Shown here: positions 21,915 through 29,788 of the stretch, piece after piece | Layout of the letters: every line of letters begins with the position of its first letter | Position numbering within the stretch: the stretch's first letter is position 1 | Source: Oscillospiraceae bacterium | GTDB lineage: Bacteria; Bacillota_A; Clostridia; Oscillospirales; CAG-272 | Assembly: GCA_015063335.1 (NCBI GenBank) | Contig: SVUH01000017.1 | Location: forward strand, 500-35,507 | Direction: 5' to 3' | DNA length: 35,008 bases | The notes under the pieces: model-generated | What the model saw: only the letters and a program-made list of their open reading frames with translations | Databases searched by the model: none | Told to the model about the DNA's origin: nothing | Program-made: the position numbers and the translations under genes

Positions 21915-23594
21915 ATGGCAAACTGCTTGACTTTGAAAAAATCTAATTGCAAAAACTGCTATAAGTGTATCCGCCACTGTCCCGTTAAGGCGATTCGTTT
22001 TTCGGGAAACCAAGCTCATATTATTGGAAATGAGTGTATTTTGTGCGGTCACTGCTTCGTTGTTTGTCCGCAAAACGCAAAGGAGATCGTAGACAGCACC
22101 GAAAAGGCGCGCGTTCTTTTGCAGAGCGGCGAGCCCGTTGTGGTGAGCCTTGCTCCCTCGTTTATAGCAAACTACGAGGGCGTCGGAATAGAGTCTATGC
22201 GCCGTGCGCTTAAAAAGCTCGGCTTTTATGACGTTGAAGAAACCGCGATAGGCGCAACTATCGTTAAGAATGAGTACGAGCGCATGCTTCGCGACGAGGA
22301 TAGAGATATTATCATTACGTCCTGCTGTCACTCAATAAATCTACTTATTCAGAAATGTTTCCCCTCATCGCTTGAATATCTGGCTGACGTAATGTCGCCC
22401 ATGCAGGCGCATTGCGCTGATATAAAGAGAAGAATGCCCGAGGCTAAAACGGTGTTTATCGGTCCGTGCGTTGCGAAGAAGGACGAGGCAGAGTATTACG
22501 AGGGACTCGTTGACGCGGTTCTGACCTTTGAGGAGCTTACGAATTGGCTCAAGGCAGAGAAAATTGAGCTTGAGCAAGAGGTTGAAGATACTCCCGAGAG
22601 TCGCGCGCGCTTCTTTCCGACGACAGGCGGTGTTCTCAAAACAATGGCAAAGGATATTCCCGAATATACCTATATTGCGCTTGACGGAGTTGAAAACTGT
22701 ATTTCTGCGCTCAAGGATATAGAGAGCGGAAGAATACACAAGTGCTTTATTGAGATGTCTGCATGTGTTGGCAGCTGTATCGGCGGTCCTGTTATGGAAA
22801 AGTACCACAGTACTGCTCCAATTAAGGATTATATAACGATTTCGAATTATGCAGGTGAGCGCGATTTTGAAGTATCACAGCCTGCTCCCATGAATCTTAA
22901 AAAGCAGTTTACAATGATTGAACGCAAGCTTGCACAGCCCGGCGAAACCGAAATTATGGCGGTTCTTCGCCAGATGGGTAAGTTTAAGCCCGCAGACGAG
23001 CTTAACTGCGGCTCGTGCGGATATAGCTCCTGCCGTGAAAAAGCGATCGCTATTATTCAGGGAAAGGCGGAAATTTCCATGTGCTTGCCCTACCTTAAGG
23101 ATAAGGCGGAGAGCTTCTCGGATACTATCGTAAACAACACGCCTAACGGACTTATCGTGCTTAATGAGAACCTTGAGGTTCAGCAGATCAATAATTCGGC
23201 GCGTAAGATCATGAACATACGCGCAGCCTCTGACGTTCTTGGAGAGCCTGTCGTTCGTATTCTTGACCCGTCGGTCTTCGTCAAGGTCAAGAACAGCGGA
23301 AGAACGGTAAGAAACTACCGCACGTATCTTGCGGAATACAAGAAGTACGTTGAAGAGACCGTAGTTTATGATACGGACACAAGAATGCTTATAGGTATTT
23401 TGCGTGACGTGACGGACGAGGAGTCGGAGAAAGAGAAGAAGGCAAGAATAACCAAGCATACCGTTGAGGTAGCGGATACGGTCGTTGAAAAGCAAATGAG
23501 AATAGTTCAGGAGATCGCATCTCTGCTTGGAGAAACTGCCGCAGAAACGAAGATCGCTCTTACCAAGCTAAAGGAGTCTATCGACGATGAATGA
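21915..23594 (+). CDS. hydS: PAS-domain [FeFe] hydrogenase, putative H2/redox sensor
   Basis: A 559-residue protein. Two 4Fe-4S motifs lie at Cys12/15/18/22 and 41/44/47/51. The H-cluster domain follows, with TSCCHS (135-140), GPCVAKK (183-189) and SACVGSC (Cys284, Cys288); the four likely ligands Cys138, 185, 284 and 288 are present. The usual TSCCPAW and MACPGGC are altered to TSCCHS and SACVGSC, as seen in sensory group C enzymes. A further CGSCGYSSC cluster motif lies near residue 355, then a PAS domain (about 385-500) and a helical tail. The PAS plus a downstream phosphatase implies signalling rather than bulk H2 turnover. The last 8 nt overlap the phosphatase gene. It resembles Ruminococcus albus HydS. 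Confidence 0.9.
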   Translation: MANCLTLKKSNCKNCYKCIRHCPVKAIRFSGNQAHIIGNECILCGHCFVVCPQNAKEIVDSTEKARVLLQSGEPVVVSLAPSFIANYEGVGIESMRRALKKLGFYDVEETAIGATIVKNEYERMLRDEDRDIIITSCCHSINLLIQKCFPSSLEYLADVMSPMQAHCADIKRRMPEAKTVFIGPCVAKKDEAEYYEGLVDAVLTFEELTNWLKAEKIELEQEVEDTPESRARFFPTTGGVLKTMAKDIPEYTYIALDGVENCISALKDIESGRIHKCFIEMSACVGSCIGGPVMEKYHSTAPIKDYITISNYAGERDFEVSQPAPMNLKKQFTMIERKLAQPGETEIMAVLRQMGKFKPADELNCGSCGYSSCREKAIAIIQGKAEISMCLPYLKDKAESFSDTIVNNTPNGLIVLNENLEVQQINNSARKIMNIRAASDVLGEPVVRILDPSVFVKVKNSGRTVRNYRTYLAEYKKYVEETVVYDTDTRMLIGILRDVTDEESEKEKKARITKHTVEVADTVVEKQMRIVQEIASLLGETAAETKIALTKLKESIDDE

Positions 23595-24759
23595 TTTGTG
23601 TGCAGATATCGGTTATAAGAGCATAAATCACGTTGGAGAGGAGCTTTGCGGCGACCACGTTGACGTTGTGGAGGAGAATGAGAACTCTACCGTTATAGTG
23701 CTTGCCGACGGTCTTGGATCGGGTGTTAAGGCAAGTATTCTTTCAACGCTTACCTCGAAGATAATCTCTACGATGATGGCGGCAGGACTTCCCATAGAGG
23801 AATGTGTGTCGACTATCGCGGGTGCGCTTCCCGTATGCTCCTTGCGCGGTGTTGCTTATTCGACCTTTACGATCATTCATCTTCTGAACAACGAGGTGGC
23901 GGAGATCATTCAGTACGACAATCCGCACGTAATAATTATAAGGGATTATGCGATATACGATTATCCCAAAACGGAAATGAATATCGGCGGAAAGAGAATA
24001 TATAAGTCCGTAATACATCTTCAGGAAAACGACGTTTTTGTTGCAATGAGTGATGGCTGTCCTCATGCGGGTATGGGCCGAAAGTACAATTTCGGTTGGA
24101 AGCGCGAGGATATCGCGGACTATATGCTGACGTTGGTTGCTGGTGGATATACCGCAAAGAATCTTTCCACTATGCTGGTTGATGAGTGCGATAATCTTTA
24201 CGGACATGAGCCGGGTGATGATACTACCGCATGCGTCGTTAAAATAAGAAAGCGCGAGCCCATGAATATTTTGTTCGGCCCGCCCTCTAACCGTGACGAT
24301 GCGAATAGAATGATGTCGCTGTTCTTTTCCAAGGAGGGCAAGCATATTATCTGCGGAGGTACTACCTCGTCTATTGCCGCTAAATATCTCGGAAAGCCTG
24401 TTCAGGTAAGTCTTAGCTTTGAGAGAAGTGATATTCCTCCGATTGCTCATATTGAGGGAGTGGACCTCGTAACTGAGGGCGTTATTACTATGAATAAGGT
24501 CATTCAGTATGCAAAGGACTATCTCGGAGAAAACCAGCTTTACGAGGATTGGAACTTTAAAAAGGACGGCGCGGCGCTTATCAGCAGATTGCTTTTTGAG
24601 GAAGCGACGGATATAAATTTCTACGTAGGCAGAGCGGTAAATCCCGCACACCAAAACCCTGACTTGCCTATAAACTTTAATATCAAAATGAATCTCGTTG
24701 AGGAGCTTTCGGAGTGTCTCTTACGAATGGGCAAGAGAATTAAGGTCAGTTATTTTTAA
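23587..24759 (+). CDS. SpoIIE-family PP2C-type protein phosphatase
   Basis: A 390-residue Ser/Thr phosphatase of the SpoIIE/RsbU type. Metal-binding acidic residues are in the ADGLGSGVKAS motif (residues about 38-48), MSDGCPHAG, and the late PGDDTTACVVKI. The last 140 residues, after ILFGPPSN, form a separate domain that I do not recognise; it is not an anti-sigma kinase. SpoIIE phosphatases usually dephosphorylate an anti-sigma-factor antagonist, releasing a sigma factor. Its frame overlaps the sensor hydrogenase by 8 nt, so the two are made together and H2 or redox state may set phosphatase activity. The target protein is not in this window. Confidence 0.92.
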   Translation: MNDLCADIGYKSINHVGEELCGDHVDVVEENENSTVIVLADGLGSGVKASILSTLTSKIISTMMAAGLPIEECVSTIAGALPVCSLRGVAYSTFTIIHLLNNEVAEIIQYDNPHVIIIRDYAIYDYPKTEMNIGGKRIYKSVIHLQENDVFVAMSDGCPHAGMGRKYNFGWKREDIADYMLTLVAGGYTAKNLSTMLVDECDNLYGHEPGDDTTACVVKIRKREPMNILFGPPSNRDDANRMMSLFFSKEGKHIICGGTTSSIAAKYLGKPVQVSLSFERSDIPPIAHIEGVDLVTEGVITMNKVIQYAKDYLGENQLYEDWNFKKDGAALISRLLFEEATDINFYVGRAVNPAHQNPDLPINFNIKMNLVEELSECLLRMGKRIKVSYF

Positions 24760-24769
24760 GGAGTTACAG

Positions 24770-26200
24770 ATGCGTAAATTTGATACAAAGGTACAGTATT
24801 TAAAATATAAGGTTCTCCGTGAGGTCGCCCGCCTTGCTTGGGAGGATAAGCTCATTGAGAATCTTATGGATATACCCGGAAAGCTCGTTCCCGGTAACGA
24901 GCCTACGATGCGTTGCTGTGTTTATAAGGAAAGAGCAATACTCGGCGAGCGCGTAAAGCTTGCGCTTGGCGGCAATGCGAATAACCCCAACGTTATCGAG
25001 GTCATTGAGATCGCTTGCGACGAGTGTCCCGTCGGTGGCTTTGAGGTTACCAATGCATGCCGCGGCTGTCTTGCACACCGCTGTGAGGACGCTTGTAAGT
25101 TCGGCGCTATCTCCTTCGACCATAATCACGTAGCGCACATAGACAAATCCAAATGTAAGGAGTGCGGCGCATGTGCGAGAGTTTGTCCGTATACTGCGAT
25201 AGTCAGCCGCAAGCGTCCTTGCCAGAACGCATGTAAGGTAAAGGCGATCTCCATGAACGACGAGAAGGCGGCGGCTATTGACAACTCCAAGTGTATTCAG
25301 TGTGGCGCGTGCGTATATCAGTGCCCGTTTGGCGCTATCATGGATAAGTCATTTATGGTTAACGCTATCGACATTCTTAAAAAGAGCGAGCGTAATCCGC
25401 ATGGCGGAAGCTATAAGGTCTATGCTGTCGTTGCTCCGTCCATTTCAAGCCAGTTCTCATATGCAAAGCTTGGTCAGGTCGTAACGGGACTAAAAAAGCT
25501 TGGCTTCCACGACGTTATCGAGGCGGCGCTTGGAGCAGATATGGTTGCTTTGGCTGAGGCAAAGGAGCTTTCCGAAAAGGGAATTCTTACAAGCTCCTGC
25601 TGCCCTGCGTTCGTTCAGTACATCAAGTCGGCGTTCCCGAATCTTGTGGACCGTATTTCTCACAACATGTCGCCTATGGCGGTGCTTGCGAAGTACATCA
25701 AGGAAACGATGCCCGACGCAAAGGTTATCTTCATAGGTCCGTGTACCGCAAAGAAGGCGGAGGCACAGCTTGAATCGGTCAAGCCCTACGTTGATACAGT
25801 TCTTACGTTTGAGGAGCTTCAGGCGCTCTTTGACAGTCGCGATGTAAATATTGCAGAGCTTGAGGAGAGTGCGCTTGATAATGCGTCTTATTTCGGACGT
25901 ATATTTGCACGTAGCGGCGGTCTTACCGACGCGGCGGCACAGGCAATGAAGGAGCAGAACATCGACTTTGAGATAAAGCCCGTGGTATGTGACGGCATCG
26001 AGGCGTGCCGTATGGCATTGCTTAAGCTTAACAAGGGTGTTCTTGACGGCAACTTTATCGAGGGAATGGCTTGTGTCGGCGGTTGTATCGGCGGCGCGGG
26101 ATGCTTGACTCACGGTGAGAAGAGCAAGGCTGAGGTCGATAAATACGGCAGAGAGGCACTTGAAAAGAACATAACTGATGCAGTATCGCTTTTGAAATAA
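24770..26200 (+). CDS. hydA2: [FeFe] hydrogenase, monomeric, group B-like
   Basis: A 476-residue catalytic-type [FeFe] hydrogenase. Iron-sulfur motifs are at Cys97/100/105/109, 129/132/135/139 and 175/178/181/185, with extra Cys83/86 and 151/155. The H-cluster signatures are TSSCCPAF (274-281), GPCTAKK (323-329) and MACVGGC (433-439), giving ligands Cys278, 325, 435 and 439; the preceding Cys277 for proton transfer is kept, unlike in degenerate paralogues. The ATG at 24770 has AAGGAG upstream; the frame is open 24 codons earlier but overlaps the phosphatase. Group B enzymes probably couple ferredoxin to H2. It ends the operon, before a strong terminator. It is likely controlled by the sensor/phosphatase pair. 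Confidence 0.92.
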   Translation: MRKFDTKVQYLKYKVLREVARLAWEDKLIENLMDIPGKLVPGNEPTMRCCVYKERAILGERVKLALGGNANNPNVIEVIEIACDECPVGGFEVTNACRGCLAHRCEDACKFGAISFDHNHVAHIDKSKCKECGACARVCPYTAIVSRKRPCQNACKVKAISMNDEKAAAIDNSKCIQCGACVYQCPFGAIMDKSFMVNAIDILKKSERNPHGGSYKVYAVVAPSISSQFSYAKLGQVVTGLKKLGFHDVIEAALGADMVALAEAKELSEKGILTSSCCPAFVQYIKSAFPNLVDRISHNMSPMAVLAKYIKETMPDAKVIFIGPCTAKKAEAQLESVKPYVDTVLTFEELQALFDSRDVNIAELEESALDNASYFGRIFARSGGLTDAAAQAMKEQNIDFEIKPVVCDGIEACRMALLKLNKGVLDGNFIEGMACVGGCIGGAGCLTHGEKSKAEVDKYGREALEKNITDAVSLLK

Positions 26201-26203
26201 TAT

Positions 26204-26247
26204 AAAAACCGTCCGATGAGGTAAATACACCTCATCGGACGGTTTTT
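26204..26247. terminator. Strong intrinsic terminator, both strands
   Basis: A perfect 19-bp stem (26204-26222 with 26229-26247) around a 6-nt loop, with A-run and T-run flanks. It separates the convergent hydrogenase operon and ClC gene. Confidence 0.95.
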
Positions 26248-26259
26248 ATTTTGAATTAC

Positions 26260-27849
26260 TTATGATTTAGGGTTCATCAGCTTTTCGATATCATCGGACT
26301 GCTCACCCACGAGATTCTTTATTTCCGTTGCGGTTACTGCGGGATCGTAGGTTTTGTAATGCACGGTTATCACGTCGCCGGGGAGTATACCGAGCTTGTG
26401 ATGACGATCGCCCTCGCGCTCGTAGGATACGACTCTGCATTCACCCGGCCAAAGAATATCGCGCAATTCTTTTCCCTCGGCAAAGGAGTCTGGCTGTACC
26501 GTAAGAGGTACTTCAACGACCGTGGCGTTCTTTCCTTTTATGATAGCGCGTATTTTTGCCTCCAATACGATATCCGTAAAGTCTTCTATTCCCGAAAGCT
26601 CTACTGCCAAAAATGCTACTGTTACTGCAAGCACGACGTAAATGACGTTGTTGATGCCGCCGAGCGATTCAATTGCCAAAACGCAGGCAGTTATCGGAAT
26701 ACGGGAAGAAGCGCCCAAAAATGCGGTTATACCAAGCACGACGATAAGAGTATAGTGCTCAGGCGCAATGATACCGAGGGCGATCATAGCTTTCGCACAA
26801 AGCGAGCCTATGATCGCGCCGAACGCAAGAGCAGGCAGGAAAATTCCACCTGTCACGCCTGAAGTGTTTGCAATAATCATTATAAGCGCTCGAACTAAAA
26901 ATACAAGGATCAGAATATACCAAAGCATTTCGGTATGAAGCAGAGATTCCGAGAGGGAGTGCCCCGTACCGAGCGTATCGGAGAGGAAAAAGCCCACGAC
27001 GGAGATAAACGCGAACAGAATAGGGAATACGATCTTCAAGGATACCTTTTTAAGAAGGGTACGCATAAGCTCTTCGATAAGGCAGTACAGACGTGTGAAA
27101 ACAATTGATATGCCGCCGCATATCAGTCCGACTATGAGCGGAGCGAATATAAATTTAAGTGAGAGCGGGGCGATCGTAGAAATGTCAAATAGAGCGGAGG
27201 CGCCTATTCCGAAAAGCGCCATGATCTTTACGGCGACCTGCGAGGAAATGACCGAAAGTGAAACAACCGTCAAAAGCAGCGGTGAAAAGTGCTTGTGCAG
27301 CTCCTCCATTGAGAATATGATGGCGGTAAGCGGAGAGGAGGTTGCGATCGAAAAGCCTGCTGAAGCTCCGCCCGTCATAATATACTGCCGCCAGCCCTTG
27401 TGCTTTTTGCCTCCAAAGCACTTGACAACACCGTCACCGATAGCAGTACCCATTTGTACGCAAGGTCCTTCAGTACCAAGCGGTATGCCGCAAAGCAAGG
27501 TCAGAAGCGCAGAGTAAGGTAGTATAAAAACACTTGCCAGCCACTTAAAGCTTACTATGCCTCGAATAGCGGCAACAGACGTAGGAATACCGCCGCCGCG
27601 ACAGCTTCGTGACCATGAGAGAATAAAGCTCGATGCAAGTCCTATGACGGAAGCCCCAATTACAAGAATGGGAAGCCACACGGGATTTGCGCGCACTATG
27701 TCGTATACCGTTACCGACAGATGGATTATAAACTCTGCTGCCAGCTTGAAGGCTGTTACCGCAATAGCGGAGAAAAAGCCCGCAACGACCGAAAAGAAAA
27801 GACAGGGAAAGAGCAAATTTTTTATATAATTATAGTGGTGCTTTTGCAT
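26260..27849 (-). CDS. ClC-type chloride channel/antiporter with TrkA-C domain
   Basis: A 529-residue membrane protein. The ClC selectivity-filter motifs are present in modified form: SCRGGGIPTS for GSGIP, GTEGPCVQMG for GREGP, and GGIFLPALAFGA for GGxFxP. About ten membrane helices are followed by a cytoplasmic TrkA-C (RCK-C) domain of roughly 70 residues (VEVPLTVQPDSFAEG to GDVITVHYK), which binds a regulatory ligand. I chose the ATG at 27849 because GGAG lies 6 nt upstream; the GTG four codons earlier has no spaced ribosome binding site. It moves chloride or fluoride-like anions, perhaps with protons, for pH or osmotic control. It has its own promoter and no operon partner. Confidence 0.9.
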   Translation of the reverse strand: MQKHHYNYIKNLLFPCLFFSVVAGFFSAIAVTAFKLAAEFIIHLSVTVYDIVRANPVWLPILVIGASVIGLASSFILSWSRSCRGGGIPTSVAAIRGIVSFKWLASVFILPYSALLTLLCGIPLGTEGPCVQMGTAIGDGVVKCFGGKKHKGWRQYIMTGGASAGFSIATSSPLTAIIFSMEELHKHFSPLLLTVVSLSVISSQVAVKIMALFGIGASALFDISTIAPLSLKFIFAPLIVGLICGGISIVFTRLYCLIEELMRTLLKKVSLKIVFPILFAFISVVGFFLSDTLGTGHSLSESLLHTEMLWYILILVFLVRALIMIIANTSGVTGGIFLPALAFGAIIGSLCAKAMIALGIIAPEHYTLIVVLGITAFLGASSRIPITACVLAIESLGGINNVIYVVLAVTVAFLAVELSGIEDFTDIVLEAKIRAIIKGKNATVVEVPLTVQPDSFAEGKELRDILWPGECRVVSYEREGDRHHKLGILPGDVITVHYKTYDPAVTATEIKNLVGEQSDDIEKLMNPKS

Positions 27850-27910
27850 ATCGGACTCCACCTCGCAAGCATAAAACTAACCAATAAAATTCTTTAAGAT
27901 TTTTCAAGCA

Positions 27911-27939
27911 ATTATAACACGTTTTTTGATGAATTTCAA
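27911..27939 (-). promoter_or_regulatory. Promoter of the ClC gene
   Basis: On the minus strand TTGAAA (27934-27939), 17-nt spacer, TATAAT (27911-27916), about 60 nt before the start codon. Confidence 0.8.
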
Positions 27940-27983
27940 TTGCTTTAGTAAAAAAATTGGGTAAAAATATTAAATTTTGTCTA

Positions 27984-28976
27984 TTAAAGAACAATGTCGT
28001 CGATTGCTTTAAGCTCTTCCGCGGAAAAAGACAGATTTTTTGTCATACTGAGGTTTTCTGTTATTTGTTCGGGCTTTGATGCGCCGATAAGCACGCTGGT
28101 TATACCCTCACGGCTGTAAACCCACGCAAGTGCCATTTGCGCCAGCGTTTGGTTTCTGTTTTCTGCGATCTTATTAAGCTTTTTGATTTTTTCAAGCATC
28201 TCGTCGGAAAGCGCGCGCTCGTTCAAAAATCTCCCGTCTGTTTTTACACGGCTGTCAGAGGGAATTCCACCCAGATATCGGTTTGTAAGCAGGCCTTGTG
28301 CCAGAGGACTAAACACGATCACACCCTTTTTTGAATCTATTGCACTCTTCAAAAGTCCGTTTTTCTCCACGGTCCTGTCAACAATGGAGTATCTGTTTTG
28401 GTTTATTATAAAGGGGCAGTGAAGCTCGTTGAGTATTTCTGCCGCGCGAAGCATCGTTTCGCCGTCGTAGTTTGAAAGACCTACGTACAGTGCCTTGCCG
28501 CATTTAACGATACTGTCAAGCGCCCACATAGTTTCGTAAAGGGGCGTTTCGGGGTCCATTCTGTGGTGGTAAAAAATATCCACGTAGTCAAGCCCAATTC
28601 TTTTTAGACTTTGGTCAAGGCTTGCGGTAAGATATTTTTTACTACCCTTATCTCCGTAGGGCCCCGGCCACATATAGTAGCCTGCCTTGGTGCTTATGAT
28701 AAGCTCGTCGCGGTACGGCAAAAGATGCTCGTGAAGTATTTTTCCAAAGTTCATCTCGGCGCTTCCTGCCGCCGGTCCGTAATTGTTTGCAATATCAAAG
28801 TGCGTAATTCCGTTGTCGAATGCGGTGAAGCACATACGGCACATATTCTCGTAGCTTGCGTTGTCGCCAAAATTGTGCCAAAGTCCGAGAGATACGGACG
28901 GCAGCTTAAGTCCGCTTTCTCCGCATTTTCTGTATTCAATTGAGTCGTATCTTTTTTCGTTTGCAGTATATTTCAT
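27984..28976 (-). CDS. Aldo/keto reductase
   Basis: A 330-residue TIM-barrel NADPH-dependent reductase of the YghZ / L-glyceraldehyde-3-phosphate reductase branch. The catalytic tetrad is Asp61 (HFDIANNYG), Tyr66, Lys97 (ISTKAGYYM) and His137/138 (DIFYHHRMD). WPGPYGDKGSKKYL and the late SREGITSVLIGAS nucleotide-binding segment are typical. I chose the ATG at 28976, with GGAGG 7 nt before it; the frame extends 25 codons further without a ribosome binding site. These enzymes reduce aldehydes such as methylglyoxal or triose derivatives. It is a single gene with its own promoter. Confidence 0.92.
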   Translation of the reverse strand: MKYTANEKRYDSIEYRKCGESGLKLPSVSLGLWHNFGDNASYENMCRMCFTAFDNGITHFDIANNYGPAAGSAEMNFGKILHEHLLPYRDELIISTKAGYYMWPGPYGDKGSKKYLTASLDQSLKRIGLDYVDIFYHHRMDPETPLYETMWALDSIVKCGKALYVGLSNYDGETMLRAAEILNELHCPFIINQNRYSIVDRTVEKNGLLKSAIDSKKGVIVFSPLAQGLLTNRYLGGIPSDSRVKTDGRFLNERALSDEMLEKIKKLNKIAENRNQTLAQMALAWVYSREGITSVLIGASKPEQITENLSMTKNLSFSAEELKAIDDIVL

Positions 28977-28991
28977 GCCTGTCCTCCAATA

Positions 28992-29015
28992 AGATCTTTT
29001 ACACGATCTATTATA
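28992..29015 (-). promoter_or_regulatory. Promoter -10 and inverted repeat before the aldo/keto reductase
   Basis: A minus-strand TATAAT lies at 29010-29015 with a poor -35. Immediately downstream is AGATC-8 nt-GATCT (28992-29009), an inverted repeat at the transcription start that could be an operator. Confidence 0.5.
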
Positions 29016-29038
29016 CCCCAAATATACTGAAAAGAAAA

Positions 29039-29066
29039 GAGGCTTCGCCAATAAAAGCGAAGCCTC
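29039..29066 (-). terminator. Intrinsic terminator of the small membrane protein gene
   Basis: A perfect 10-bp stem GAGGCTTCGC/GCGAAGCCTC (29039-29048 with 29057-29066); on the minus strand it is followed by a T-rich tract. Confidence 0.85.
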
Positions 29067-29072
29067 GACTAT

Positions 29073-29597
29073 TTATATTCCGTAAGTGCCGGTCAAAGGA
29101 TCCTTGAAAATACCTATTTCGGGAGTGCGAAAGGTGAAGATAACGAACAAAAGAGCGATTACGCAAAGCGCTGAAACGGCAAGCTTTGGATATTTGCATT
29201 TAACTGTATCTTTATTAAATAGATTTGTCTCATAGAGATATGCAATCGCAGCAGAAATAAAGAAGATCGCTATATTTATCCAATCGGGAGATTTTCCGAT
29301 TACTCCGTTGTATGTGTAAAAAAGCACGGGGATCGCGGTAAGCCCCAAAAGAATGCCGCGCAGCTTTATGCACCAAAATGCTTTTCGTTCTTTAAAGAAA
29401 AAGCTTTCGACGATCGCAAAGACAAGCATAGGCCAAAAGAAAAGCTTCATGTGCTCCCACGTTGATTCGTTTACTCCCGAAAAGGGCGCTATCCAAAGAG
29501 CATCTCCGAGCCACTCGTAAAGAAAGTGCAATAATGTTCCCGTAAGTGAGGTTATCCCAAAGCCGAAAAGTTGCCAAAGCCCTATTGAACGCCTCAT
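29073..29597 (-). CDS. Small membrane protein, DUF6512-like
   Basis: A 174-residue hydrophobic protein with about five membrane segments. The N-terminal part with LTGTLLHFLYEWLGD and NESTWEHMKLFFWPML matches my memory of the DUF6512 family of Clostridia; no function is known to me and that family name is tentative. GGAGG precedes the ATG by 5 nt. It is a single gene with a -10-like TATAAT about 40 nt upstream of the start and a clear terminator. The conserved Asn-Glu-Ser-Thr-Trp-Glu-His run is polar inside a membrane protein and could be a ligand or metal site (inference). Confidence 0.75.
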   Translation of the reverse strand: MRRSIGLWQLFGFGITSLTGTLLHFLYEWLGDALWIAPFSGVNESTWEHMKLFFWPMLVFAIVESFFFKERKAFWCIKLRGILLGLTAIPVLFYTYNGVIGKSPDWINIAIFFISAAIAYLYETNLFNKDTVKCKYPKLAVSALCVIALLFVIFTFRTPEIGIFKDPLTGTYGI

Positions 29598-29669
29598 AAT
29601 TCCTCCGTTTTTGCCTGATTTTCTATTATAGTTTATGGAGCAAAGGCGAAATATATGCGGAAGAATTTA

Positions 29670-29698
29670 TTGACACCTCGGTATAAATTTTATATAAT
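29670..29698 (+). promoter_or_regulatory. Orphan consensus promoter on the plus strand
   Basis: TTGACA (29670-29675), exactly 17 nt, TATAAT (29693-29698). It points at AAAGGAG (29721-29726) and an ATG at 29738, but about 20 nt later the transcript meets the 29759-29779 hairpin and then runs antisense into the CDF gene. No plus-strand gene that it could serve is recognisable. Confidence 0.8.
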
Positions 29699-29758
29699 GA
29701 AAACAGGATTACACTCCGTAAAGGAGAAAAATTACTCATGCAAAAAGCAGTAAAAAAA

Positions 29759-29779
29759 GGGCGACCGTTTCGGTCGCCC
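29759..29779. terminator. Intrinsic terminator of the CDF transporter gene
   Basis: A perfect 8-bp GC-rich stem GGGCGACC/GGTCGCCC with a 5-nt loop. On the minus strand it is followed by seven T, so it ends the CDF gene. On the plus strand it is followed by TAAATTTTT and may also stop the transcript from 29670. Confidence 0.9.
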
Positions 29780-29788
29780 CTAAATTTT

